Assembly (NCBI GenBank): GCA_964019425.1
Contig: OZ025789.1
Coordinates: 1,426,001 to 1,490,000, forward strand
DNA: 64,000 nt
Direction of reading: 5' to 3'
From: Flectonema sp. DT1601
Taxonomy: Eukaryota; Euglenozoa; Diplonemea; Diplonemida; Diplonemidae
Shown here: one piece after another, positions 1-10,900 of the stretch
Layout: every line of letters starts with the position of its first letter
Numbering within the stretch: position 1 is the stretch's first letter
The notes under the pieces: generated by a model
What the model was told of the DNA's origin: nothing
The model's input: the letters and a program-made list of their open reading frames with translations, nothing else
The model's database searches: none
Made by a program: the position numbers and the translations under genes

Positions 1-85
1 AATGTCGAAACTAAATATCAATTGTCGAGGTAGGGTACATCCGGCACCGATACTGTTTCCGATGTGCGGAGACATTCTTCACCTA

Positions 86-165
86 CTGAGGCAAACTGTC
101 AAAGGGCGAGACCGAATGTCTAAAGGCCTGATTAGGCGTAGACAAAACTAGATAGTTTGCCTCAG
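86..165. repeat. Imperfect inverted repeat, 15-bp arms
   Basis: CTGAGGCAAACTGTC (86-100) and GATAGTTTGCCTCAG (151-165) are inverted copies matching at 14 of 15 positions, separated by 50 bp. It could be a stem-loop or the ends of a small element. The right arm ends just before the ATG of a short unrecognised ORF. Confidence 0.6.
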
Positions 166-167
166 GA

Positions 168-401
168 ATGGGTTTGAGCTCCCCATATGTAATGCCCGAT
201 TTAGAAGGACGGGTCTCCAACAGCTCAGGTCACGTCAGACATACGTTACACGTTACGGTTGACCGCATGGATGACTTGCTGTTCTCAAGAATAACAGGCG
301 CGTATGAAGTACCTCAAGACGTACCATTACAGACCTTTCTTGGCATCTCTTCAATCCTCTCGGGTTATTACATTGAGGGAACGGTAATACCCAAACAATA
401 A
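168..401 (+). CDS. Unrecognised 77-codon ORF
   Basis: An ATG-initiated ORF of 77 residues lies in a stretch of more balanced base composition than the T-rich DNA that follows. I recognise no domain, signal peptide or membrane segment. The frame opens just after an in-frame TAG, so the ORF does not extend upstream, and no acceptor of the local ACAACAG type lies close before it. It could be the last exon of a gene entering from the left, a relic, or chance. The function is unknown. Confidence 0.2.
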   Translation: MGLSSPYVMPDLEGRVSNSSGHVRHTLHVTVDRMDDLLFSRITGAYEVPQDVPLQTFLGISSILSGYYIEGTVIPKQ

Positions 402-893
402 CAAAACATACAGTAGAACCGTTTTAACCCGACTTTCCTTTTTTGCCCCCCAAATTAAATTACTCCCAATCGATCGGTCTTGGTGACGGTCTGATTTTGT
501 TCACGAACTTAGTGATATATTACAATGTTCGCATAGTTTAAGATAAAGCATATTCTTTTTTTTCCTGTCCAAAAACCCAGATGTGCTTCATGTTTATGTT
601 TGTGGTTGAAGAGAACACTCATTGTCTCTCCTTGCTCTTTCTTTGTTGATTATCTCTTTTTTCTTTTTTTTTTTTTTGCTGTTTGCCATACAGATTCAGA
701 ATGAAAAAAAAAAAAAAAAGAAAATTAGAGATTTCGCGCCACTCTCTCTTTCCATGTTGTATTCTGCACTTTTTGTGGAACTCAATATTAATTTGTTTGT
801 CACTTTTTTTTTTTACCTGATGGTAATATTATTATTGTTTATTCCTATTAGTATCAAGAGGTTATCGTACTAATCACCTAACTTCCTTGAGGA
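402..893. other. Spacer left of the chitinase array
   Basis: T/A-rich DNA with homopolymer runs at about 660-720 and 805-815. I see no gene. Homology to the downstream tandem units starts abruptly at about 890-895, so this is the left flank of the duplication. Confidence 0.5.
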
Positions 894-894
894 A

Positions 895-1932
895 GAACCT
901 ACTGATGCTCCCGTACCAACTCCAGAACGTACTGATGCGACTCCAACGCCAACATCTTCAGCGGGAAAAACAGGTGTGCACCTCTGTTCCGACAGGATTG
1001 CTGAATGGGGAGGGTGCAGTGCTGCCCCGTATTGCTGTGCTGACGGCCTGACATGTTTTGAACAAAGTGAATGGTACGCTCAGTGTGGGAAAACCTGCAG
1101 CGGTGGGAGTTGCAAAGACTTGGGAAAGCTCAAAGACGTGAGCGAGTTGGGTGAATTGGGTCAAGAAGCACCAGTTTGTAATAACTTCCTTTCATGGCAG
1201 AACAATGATGTGTACTGCACTGGTAGTGGAGGTTGTAATACAATTCCAAACTCAGGAACTTGTATGGCGGGAGATTCAAAGTGCTTTGGCAGCAGTGATG
1301 CGGCAGAGGGTGCCAGGAAGGTGATTACTTTCGTGTTGAAGAACGGAGTTTCTGCTTTCGATCGATCGGAATTCGAAAGATTAATCCACAGCTGTCTGCG
1401 TGACCCTGCAGCAAAGGTGTTGCTGAAGTACCTCTGTCCGAGCAGTGTTTGTCCGGGTGGTGTTTGTGCTGATCCATTTGGAGGCGCATCGAAGTGTTTC
1501 TCGTTGTTTGACATCAGCGCAGGTAGGATTAGCATCTTGGAAGGGAACACTGCAGAAGGATCAGTTGTTGGCTTTGAGATCGAAGGGAGTGACGAGGGTT
1601 TGGTTTCCTCTTATAATGAGAAGCAGCTCCCGGGTGTTGTTTCGATGCACGAGGAATGGCAATCTGCTGGTTACGATGGAAGCGAAGACGGTAGCAGCAC
1701 TGTCAACAGCAGCTTGTTAACAGCCCTTATTGCTACTGTTGCTGCCGTGGTTGGATGTGTGTTGATGGCTGTGGGAGTTACATTCTACAAAAGAACCCAT
1801 CAGAATGCCGCTCCCACCGCCGGATCCGTAGAAATTGCATTTGACGGTGACGACGAAGTACTTGCGACTGAAGCCGATGCTCTTTCGAAAACAACAACTG
1901 CGAATGAGCATGACTACCAGTTTCAAATATAA
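895..1932 (+). pseudogene. Truncated chitinase, C-terminal part only
   Basis: The frame is open from 874 but has no ATG. It enters the PT-repeat linker at about 895 and then matches the C-terminal half of the two full chitinases: second CBM1-like module, Cys-rich region, transmembrane helix (sequence around LIATVAAVVGCVLMAVGV) and cytoplasmic tail. The signal peptide, GH18 domain and first CBM1-like module are absent. One conserved Cys differs (NNFLSW against NNCLSW). It is best read as a 5'-truncated copy at the edge of the tandem array. An assembly break or an exon of an unseen gene are alternatives. Confidence 0.75.
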
Positions 1933-3102
1933 GTTGGAACCAACACTTGACTAAACTCGGACTAAACAAAGTGAACAATTATTCTATCAACACAGTGAAC
2001 AATTATTATATCTTATCTATCCTCTTATTCCCGATGTGGTGCTGTAGTGTACCGTATCCCGTGATCGAACGAATGAAACCATGCATTCGTGTTTTTTTTT
2101 GGTTTCTTCGTTCCATTTTTACTTAATTCATTCGCGAACATAAAGAAACAGTAATCAAAGTATCCTGAAGTTCTTAACATTTGTTTTTTTTCCCTTCAAT
2201 TTAGTGCTGCCGAGCAACACTTTTGTCTGAACGAGAGTGATCCATTATGCACAAGTGTTGCTCAAAAGAGTGTTGTTTCAAAGACTTCAAGGAAATAAGG
2301 ATAAACGAAATAAAGTGAAAAAAAATAAAACAATTCCTCGGTGCAATGTTGCGACGTACATATCCTCAAGGAGTAGATCTTTAGTGGATGTCGTCAAACA
2401 GTTATCTGAGTGTTGTTTTCCTCCCATAGCCTTCTTTTTCTTTCATAGTCTCGCTCACCGCAGACGCGACATAATATTATATCTTTTTGTCGATTATTAC
2501 TTTCTTTTCTTTTTGCAACTGCAGTTTTGTTCATTTTGTGTGAACTCAAGCTTACGGTGACCCCTTCATTGGGTTAGCTGTTTGTTATGTTAATGATAAT
2601 TTGTTTTCTTTTTTTGGTTTAGCCTTTAACTTTAAGGTAAAAGCAACAAAGTTAACTTCTTATCACTTGGAAACAAGTGACCCTCTCTTTAACTACACTT
2701 TATAGTCTTTCCTCGCTGACAATCTTTCGGTAAATAATCGACAGGCAAGAATGAATCTCGCTGATTCGTGTTTATTCCTGTACAATTTCTCTCTTAATGA
2801 CTAATTCGCATTTGCTTGCTATTCGAGGCAGCAAAATTCATGGTCTTTTTTTCTTCATACACAGCAATTTTTTTTTGTGCACTCTTAACAGTTTTTTTGT
2901 GCCTTTAACTAACTAACAAATTAACCACTCCATACTCGTTTCCTTGCTGAAGATTGTTTTCTCTCTCTCTTGCTGTTGCTGTTGAGAACTGTTTTATTTT
3001 AATTTCCACGTAGTTTGCTTCCTTATGGAACTTGTTTGAATTGAGTGTGCCAAAAAGCATTGTTGTAATTATTGTTTCCAACCCCACAGCTCACTAATAA
3101 AT

Positions 3103-3168
3103 ATGTCCACCATCACTAAGCTTCACGCCAGAGAGGTAATCGACTCGAGAGGTAACCCAACTGTCGAG
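3103..3168 (+). pseudogene. Stranded enolase exon 1 (copy A)
   Basis: This is 66 bp, 22 codons, encoding [20 protein letters not shown] and two further residues. It matches the true enolase first exon at 13045-13110, including the donor GTATGA, and carries the same upstream promoter/5'UTR DNA. After about 45 bp of enolase intron the sequence switches to chitinase upstream DNA, so no enolase body follows. Unspliced, it encodes 23 residues before TGA. It may still act as a promoter or 5' exon for the chitinase that starts 341 bp downstream. Confidence 0.85.
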
Positions 3169-3509
3169 GTATGAATGTAATGTTTTTGTGTAGATTTGAT
3201 TGCAGATGATCTCCCCGGTCAAATATGTATCCGAGAGAGGATGATTTCCTTCTTGATTGCATTTCTTTCGTTCTTCCTTTCTTTATCCCGTTTCCCCGAG
3301 AATTATCGAAAAGATTTGGTAACGCTGCAGATTCGTGCCTGGTGATATCTTCTGATACTTTTTTTGTGGTAAGATATTCCGTTTTAAACATTTCTTCTCT
3401 GCAACAGGTTGGGGATTGAGTTGTGTTAATTTTAAAGTTTGAAGACCTGCTGAACTTTGTGAAAGTCTGACTAACTGAAGTTATTCAATACAGTTTATAC
3501 ACTTACTAC

Positions 3510-6080
3510 ATGATGAAATATCTACTGTCATTTGTGTTGTTACTCCTCACACAAGAAGGGATTGGGAGTGAAACTGATAGGATGATTGCATACGTTGGGA
3601 ACTGGCAAGCCTGCCCTACCAGCGAACAGACTGCTTCGTACACGGAGCTACTCATCGCTTTTGCGGTGACTTACCAATGGGCTCCTGGGAAAAACACCTG
3701 CAACACGCAGTGCGTTATCGGAAGCCCGGTTCCGATTTGCAACAACAAACCAAACGCACCACTTGTGTCTCAGTGGCAGTCGGAGGGAAAGAAAGTCATC
3801 CTTTCATTTGGAGGAGCTGGAATGGGAGGATCGTGGAGCTCAAGTGTCGACGACTGTTGGGATTACTGTTATGGTAAGGAAGACTTCGTCGTTGAGCAGC
3901 TGGTGAATATTGTTTCGGTTCAGGGATTCGATGGAGTCGATATTGACTACGAGTACTACTACGAGAATGGTCAAAAGGGTTCGTCTTTCTCTAAAGGAGC
4001 GGAGGCGCAGAAGTTCTTGAGGGAGGTGACGCAGAAGCTCCGCGCACAGCTGCCTGCCGGGAAGATTGTATCCCATGCACCAATGGACTCTGACATGGTA
4101 AAGGGAACTGGTTACTACAATGTGATTAAGAGCGTGGCCGGTGACTTGGATTTCCTGATGCCTCAATACTACAATGGATTGGTTCGACCAGAAACCGCGT
4201 TCACATCGAACGATCAAAAAGCTTTGACTCACTACACAGATCTTGTTGATGATGTGTTCTCAGGGGACGGAACAAAGATGACGTTCGGATTTTGTATCAG
4301 TGACTGTCCAGGATACAATACTCAATCATCAACAGCTGTCCAGGTTGTACAGAGGATGAAGTCACACTTTCCTTGCAACGGAGGAGTGTTCTTCTGGGTA
4401 GCGAATCACGATACTTCGGGATTATGGTCAAAGGCCGTCGCCGCGGAGCTGGGGAGCAACTGCGGTGGAAATACAACACCGAGACCACCGACAACCAGCA
4501 CACCAACTCTTCCAACGTCTCCTCCGGTTACAACGCCGCGACCACCAACAACAAGTCCTCCAGTTCCATCTCCAACAGCAGCAGTGACTCCAAGACCTGC
4601 TTCAGGTGTTCAATGCAACATTTGGAATTCATGTAGTGCCACACCCGACTGCTGTCCGACTGGAACATCCTGTTACAATCAGGACCAGCACTACGCACAG
4701 TGCAGGCCTTCGTGTCCTAGTAACTGGGCGTGCAGCAACCAAACCCCAAAACCACCCACCGCGACTCCAATGCCGCCAACAGCCACCAACGCTCCCGTAC
4801 CAACACCGGAACCTACTGATGCTCCAGTACCAACACCGGAACCTACTGATGCTCCAGTACCAACACCGGAACCTACTGATGCTCCATTACCAACTCCAGA
4901 ACCTACTGATGCTCCAGTACCAACTCCAGAACCTACTGATGCTCCAGTACCAACTCCAGAACCTACTGATGCTCCAGTACCAACTCCAGAACCTACTGAT
5001 GCTCCAGTACCAACTCCAGAACCTACTGATGCTCCCGTACCAACTCCAAAACCTACTGATGCTCCAACACCGAAACCCACTGATGCGACTCCAAAGCCAA
5101 CATCTTCAGCGGGAAAAACAGGTGTGCACCTCTGTTCCGACAGGATTGCTGAATGGGGAGGGTGCAGTGCTGCCCCGTATTGCTGTGCTGACGGCCTGAC
5201 ATGTTTTGAACAAAGTGAATGGTACGCTCAGTGTGGGAAAACCTGCAGCGGTGGGAGTTGCAAAGACTTGGGAAAGCTCAAAGACGTGAGCGAGTTGGGT
5301 GAATTGGGTCAAGAAGCACCAGTTTGTAATAACTGCCTTTCATGGCAGAACAATGATGTGTACTGCACTGGTAGTGGAGGTTGTAATACAATTCCAAACT
5401 CAGGAACTTGTATGGCGGGAGATTCAAAGTGCTTTGGCAGCAGTGATGCGGCAGAGGGTGCCAGGAAGGTGATTACTTTCGTGTTGAAGAACGGAGTTTC
5501 TGCTTTCGATCGATCGGAATTCGAAAGATTAATCCACAGCTGTCTGCGTGACCCTGCAGCAAAGGTGTTGCTGAAGTACCTCTGTCCGAGCAGTGTTTGT
5601 CCGGGTGGTGTTTGTGCTGATCCATTTGGAGGCGCATCGAAGTGTTTCTCGTTGTTTGACATCAGCGCAGGTAGGATTAGCATCTTGGAAGGGAACACTG
5701 CAGAAGGATCAGTTGTTGGCTTTGAGATCGAAGGGAGTGACGAGGGATTGGTTTCCTCTTATAATGAGAAGCAACTCCCGGGTGTTGTTTCGATGCACGA
5801 GGAATGGCAATCTGCTGGTTACGATGGAAGCGAAGACGGTAGCAGCACTGTCAACAGCAGCTTGTTAACAGCCCTTATTGCTACTGTTGCTGCCGTGGTT
5901 GGATGTGTGTTGATGGCTGTGGGAGTTACATTCTACAAAAGAACCCACCAGAATGCCGCTCCCACCGCCGGATCCGTAGAAATTGCATTTGACGGTGACG
6001 ACGAAGTACTTGCGACTGAAGCCGATGCTCTTTCGAAAACAACAACTGCGAATGAGCATGACTACCAGTTTCAAATATAA
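3510..6080 (+). CDS. GH18 chitinase, secreted, membrane-anchored, with CBM1-like modules
   Basis: An 856-residue enzyme predicted to cleave beta-1,4-N-acetylglucosamine polymers outside the cell. Residues 1-19 form a signal peptide. A GH18 barrel spans about 22-320 with the catalytic signature DGVDIDYE at 141-148 (Glu148 is the expected proton donor) and the strand-3 motif SFGGAG. A Thr/Pro linker follows, then a CBM1-like Cys module (about 366-400), nine decapeptide repeats of the TDAPVPTPEP type, a second CBM1-like module (about 538-575), a Cys-rich region, a transmembrane helix (about 783-807) and a tail of about 50 residues. The layout suggests a surface-tethered enzyme held on a stalk. 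The first of two adjacent Met codons is used. An enolase exon 1 copy lies upstream. The GH18 assignment is firm; the binding preference of the Cys modules is inferred. Confidence 0.92.
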   Translation: MMKYLLSFVLLLLTQEGIGSETDRMIAYVGNWQACPTSEQTASYTELLIAFAVTYQWAPGKNTCNTQCVIGSPVPICNNKPNAPLVSQWQSEGKKVILSFGGAGMGGSWSSSVDDCWDYCYGKEDFVVEQLVNIVSVQGFDGVDIDYEYYYENGQKGSSFSKGAEAQKFLREVTQKLRAQLPAGKIVSHAPMDSDMVKGTGYYNVIKSVAGDLDFLMPQYYNGLVRPETAFTSNDQKALTHYTDLVDDVFSGDGTKMTFGFCISDCPGYNTQSSTAVQVVQRMKSHFPCNGGVFFWVANHDTSGLWSKAVAAELGSNCGGNTTPRPPTTSTPTLPTSPPVTTPRPPTTSPPVPSPTAAVTPRPASGVQCNIWNSCSATPDCCPTGTSCYNQDQHYAQCRPSCPSNWACSNQTPKPPTATPMPPTATNAPVPTPEPTDAPVPTPEPTDAPVPTPEPTDAPLPTPEPTDAPVPTPEPTDAPVPTPEPTDAPVPTPEPTDAPVPTPEPTDAPVPTPKPTDAPTPKPTDATPKPTSSAGKTGVHLCSDRIAEWGGCSAAPYCCADGLTCFEQSEWYAQCGKTCSGGSCKDLGKLKDVSELGELGQEAPVCNNCLSWQNNDVYCTGSGGCNTIPNSGTCMAGDSKCFGSSDAAEGARKVITFVLKNGVSAFDRSEFERLIHSCLRDPAAKVLLKYLCPSSVCPGGVCADPFGGASKCFSLFDISAGRISILEGNTAEGSVVGFEIEGSDEGLVSSYNEKQLPGVVSMHEEWQSAGYDGSEDGSSTVNSSLLTALIATVAAVVGCVLMAVGVTFYKRTHQNAAPTAGSVEIAFDGDDEVLATEADALSKTTTANEHDYQFQI
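4790..5095 (+). repeat. 30-bp coding tandem repeat (PT-rich linker)
   Basis: The unit reads GATGCTCCAGTACCAACTCC plus GAACCTACT-type sequence, 30 bp and in frame, giving TDAPVPTPEP. There are nine units here against eight in the counterpart at about 10285-10560. Variant units (CCGGAA against CCAGAA, one Val to Leu) show how the array expanded. The antisense frame gives a spurious Gly/Val-rich ORF. Confidence 0.85.
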
Positions 6081-7581
6081 GTTGGAACCAACACTTGACT
6101 AAACTCAGATTAAACAAAGTGAACAATTATTCTATCAACACAGTGAACAATTATTATATCTTATCTATCCTCTTATTCGCGATGTGGTGCTGTAGTGTAC
6201 CGTATCCCGCGATCGAACGAATGAAACCATGCATTCGTGTTTTTTTTTGGTTTCTTCGTTCCATTTTTACTTAGTTCATTCGCGAACATAAAGAAACAGT
6301 AATCAAAGTATCCTGAAGTTCTTAACATTTGTTTTTTTTCCCCTCAATTTAGTGCTGCCGAGCAACACTTTTGTCTGAACGAGAGTGATCCATTATGCAC
6401 AAGTGTTGCTCAAAAGAGTGTTGTTTCAAAGACTTCAAGGAAATAAGGATAAACGAAATAAAGTGAAAAAAATAAAACAATTCCTCGGTGCAATGTTGCG
6501 ACGTACATATCCTCAAGGAGTAGATCTTTAGTGGATGTCGTCAAACAGTTATCTGAGTGTTGTTTTCCTCCCATAGCCTTCTTTTTCTTTCATAGTCTCG
6601 CTCACCGCAGACGCGACATAATATTATATCTTTTTCTCAATTATTACCTTCTTTTCTTTTAGCAACTGCAGTTTTGTTCATTTTGTGTGAACTCAAGCTT
6701 ACGGTGACCCCTTCATTGGGTTAGCTGTTTGTTATGTTAATGAAATTTTGTTTTCTTTTTTTGGTTTAGCCTTTAACTTTAAGGTAAAAGCAACAAAGTT
6801 AACTTCTTATCACTTGGAAACAAGTGACCCTCTCTTTAACTACAGTCTTTCCTCGCTGACAATCTTTCGGTAAATAATCGACAGGCAAGAATGAATCTCG
6901 CTGATTTGTGTTTATTCCTGTACAATTTCTCTCTTAATGACTAATTCGCATTTGCTTGCTATTCGAGGCAGCAAAATTCATGGTCTTTTTTTCTTCATAC
7001 ACAGCAATATTTTTTTTGTGCTCTCTTAACAGTTTTTTTGTGTCTTTAACTAACTAACAAACTAACTACACTCTATACTCGTTTCCTTGCTGAAGATTCT
7101 TTTCTTTGTAAGCGTCTCGAAACTTTTTATTACGCAAAACACATGAAGTGTAATTTTGTTTTACAGTCCCGCGGTAACGGTGACACTACAAATTCCCTTC
7201 CTCTGTCCCCCTTTTTGGAATACAACATCGCCCGTTAAAGTAATTTGTTGTTTCAATAAGACTCTCAAGAGTTTGTTGTTGATTACATATTGCTTTCTGT
7301 GTTCCTGTTGAAAGAATCAGAACAGGGTTTCAAATGGAAGTAACTACGCACTCTCTCCTTTATCCATTTCCATTTCATCTTCTTATTGCTTTCTGATATG
7401 CGACCTGATAAAGGTATTCGATTGTGCTTCAGCTAGCATTCTATCTCTTGCTGTTGCTGTTGAGAACTGTTTTATTTTAATTTCCACGTAGTTTGCTTCC
7501 TTATGGAACTTGTTTGAATTGAGTGTGCCAAAAAGCATTGTTGTAATTATTGTTTCCAACCCCACAGCTCACACAGTAAAT

Positions 7582-7647
7582 ATGTCCACCATCACTAAGC
7601 TTCACGCCAGAGAGGTAATCGACTCGAGAGGTAACCCAACTGTCGAG
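7582..7647 (+). pseudogene. Stranded enolase exon 1 (copy B)
   Basis: A second 66-bp copy of enolase exon 1 with the donor GTATGA, lying 342 bp upstream of the next chitinase ATG. It has the same structure as the copy at 3103-3168, and the enolase intron breaks off at the same GATCTC point. Its upstream DNA keeps about 340 bp that the left copy has lost, so it has the full enolase promoter region. Confidence 0.85.
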
Positions 7648-7988
7648 GTATGAATGTAATGTTTTTGTGTAGATTTGATTGCAGGTGATCTCCCCGGTCA
7701 AATATGTATCCGAGAGAGGATGATTTCCTTCTTGATTGCATTTCTTTCGTTCTTCCTTTTCTTTATCCCGTTTCCCCGAGAATTATCGAAAAGATTTGGT
7801 AACGCTGCAGATTCGTGCCTGGTGATATCTTCTGATACTGTTTTTGTGGTAAGATATTCCGTTTAAACATTTCTTTTCTGCAACAGGTTGGGGATTGAGT
7901 TGTGTTAATTTTAAAGTTTGAAGACCTGCTGAACTTTGTGAAAGTCTGACTAACTGAAGTTATTCAATACAGTTTATACACTTACTAC

Positions 7989-10900
7989 ATGATGAAATAT
8001 CTACTGTCATTTGTGTTGTTACTCCTCACACAAGAAGGGATTGGGAGTGAAACTGATAGGATGATTGCATACGTTGGGAACTGGCAAGCCTGCCCTACCA
8101 GCGAACAGACTGCTTCGTACACGGAGCTACTCATCGCTTTTGCGGTGACTTACCAATGGGCTCCTGGGAAAAACACCTGCAACACGCAGTGCGTTATCGG
8201 AAGCCCGGTTCCGATTTGCAACAACAAACCAAACGCACCACTTGTGTCTCGGTGGCAGTCGGAGGGAAAGAAAGTCATCCTTTCATTTGGAGGAGCTGGA
8301 ATGGGAGGATCGTGGAGCTCAAGTGTCGACGACTGTTGGGATTACTGTTATGGTAAGGAAGACTTCGTCGTTGAGCAGCTGGTGAATATTGTTTCGGTTC
8401 AGGGATTCGATGGAGTCGATATTGACTACGAGTACTACTACGAGAATGGTCAAAAGGGTTCGTCTTTCTCTAAAGGAGCGGAGGCGCAGAAGTTCTTGAG
8501 GGAGGTGACACAGAAGCTCCGCGCACAGCTGCCTGCCGGGAAGATTGTATCCCATGCACCAATGGACTCTGACATGGTAAAGGGAACTGGTTACTACAAT
8601 GTGATTAAGAGCGTGGCCGGTGACTTGGATTTCCTGATGCCTCAATACTACAATGGATTGGTTCGACCAGAAACCGCGTTCACATCGAACGATCAAAAAG
8701 CTTTGACTCACTACACAGATCTTGTTGATGATGTGTTCTCAGGGGACGGAACAAAGATGACGTTCGGATTTTGTATCAGTGACTGTCCAGGATACAATAC
8801 TCAATCATCAACAGCTGTCCAGGTTGTACAGAGGATGAAGTCACACTTTCCTTGCAACGGAGGAGTGTTCTTCTGGGTAGCGAATCACGATACTTCGGGA
8901 TTATGGTCAAAGGCCGTCGCCGCGGAGCTGGGGAGCAACTGCGGTGGAAATACAACACCGAGACCACCGACAACCAGCACACCAACTCTTCCAACGTCTC
9001 CTCCGGTTGCAACGCCGCGACCACCAACAACAAGTCCTCCAGTTCCATCTCCAATTGGGAGTGAAACTGATAGGATGATTGCATACGTTGGGAACTGGCA
9101 AGCCTGCCCTACCAGCGAACAGACTGCTTCGTACACGGAGCTACTCATCGCTTTTGCGGTGACTTACCAATGGGCTCCTGGGAAAAACACCTGCAACACG
9201 CAGTGCGTTATCGGAAGCCCGGTTCCGATTTGCAACAACAAACCAAACGCACCACTTGTGTCTCAGTGGCAGTCGGAGGGAAAGAAAGTCATCCTTTCAT
9301 TTGGAGGAGCTGGAATGGGAGGATCGTGGAGCTCAAGTGTCGACGACTGTTGGGATTACTGCTATGGTAAGGAAGACTTCGTCGTTGAGCAGCTGGTGAA
9401 TATTGTTTCGGTTCAGGGATTCGATGGAGTCGATATTGACTACGAGTACTACTACGAGAATGGTCAAAAGGGTTCGTCTTTCTCTAAAGGAGCGGAGGCG
9501 CAGAAGTTCTTGAGGGAGGTGACACAGAAGCTCCGCGCACAGCTGCCTGCCGGGAAGATTGTATCCCATGCACCAATGGACTCTGACATGGTAAAGGGAA
9601 CTGGTTACTACAATGTGATTAAGAGCGTGGCCGGTGACTTGGATTTCCTGATGCCTCAATACTACAATGGATTGGTTCGACCAGAAACCGCGTTCACATC
9701 AAACGATCAAAAAGCTTTGACTCACTACACAGATCTTGTTGATGATGTGTTCTCAGGGGACGGAACAAAGATGACGTTCGGATTTTGTATCAGTGACTGT
9801 CCAGGATACAATACTCAATCATCAACAGCTGTCCAGGTTGTACAGAGGATGAAGTCACACTTTCCTTGCAACGGAGGAGTGTTTTTCTGGGTAGCGAATC
9901 ACGATACTTCGGGATTATGGTCAAAGGCCGTCGCCGCGGAGCTGGGGAGCAACTGCGGTGGAAATACAACACCGAGACCACCGACAACCAGCACACCAAC
10001 TCTTCCAACGTCTCCTCCGGTTACAACGCCGCGACCACCAACAACAAGTCCTCCAGTTCCATCTCCAACAGCAGCAGTGACTCCAAGACCTGCTTCAGGT
10101 GTTCAATGCAACATTTGGAATTCATGTAGTGCCACACCCGACTGCTGTCCGACTGGAACATCCTGTTACAATCAGGACCAGCACTACGCACAGTGCAGGC
10201 CTTCGTGTCCTAGTAACTGGGCGTGCAGCAACCAAACCCCGAAACCACCCACCGCGACTCCAATGCCGCCAACAGCCACCAACGCTCCCGTACCAACACC
10301 GGAACCTACTGATGCTCCAGTACCAACTCCAGAACCTACTGATGCTCCAGTACCAACTCCAGAACCTACTGATGCTCCAGTACCAACTCCAGAACCTACT
10401 GATGCTCCAGTACCAACTCCAGAACCTACTGATGCTCCAGTACCAACTCCAGAACCTACTGATGCTCCAGTACCAACTCCAGAACCTACTGATGCTCCCG
10501 TACCAACTCCAAAACCTACTGATGCTCCAACACCGAAACCCACTGATGCGACTCCAAAGCCAACATCTTCAGCGGGAAAAACAGGTGTGCACCTCTGTTC
10601 CGACAGGATTGCTGAATGGGGAGGGTGCAGTGCTGCCCCGTATTGCTGTGCTGACGGCCTGACATGTTTTGAACAAAGTGAATGGTACGCTCAGTGTGGG
10701 AAAACCTGCAGCGGTGGGAGTTGCAAAGACTTGGGAAAGCTCAAAGACGTGAGCGAGTTGGGTGAATTGGGTCAAGAAGCACCAGTTTGTAATAACTGCC
10801 TTTCATGGCAGAACAATGATGTGTACTGCACTGGTAGTGGAGGTTGTAATACAATTCCAAACTCAGGAACTTGTATGGCGGGAGATTCAAAGTGCTTTGG

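Noticed and set aside
3103-3600. In-frame enolase exon 1 to chitinase fusion protein
   Set aside because: Splicing to the nearest acceptor (about 3492) leaves chitinase out of frame, and the acceptor at about 3411 meets a stop after three codons.
4691-5080. Minus-strand Gly/Val/Ser repeat ORF (and its copy at 10184-10543)
   Set aside because: It is the antisense of the PT-repeat linker of the chitinase.
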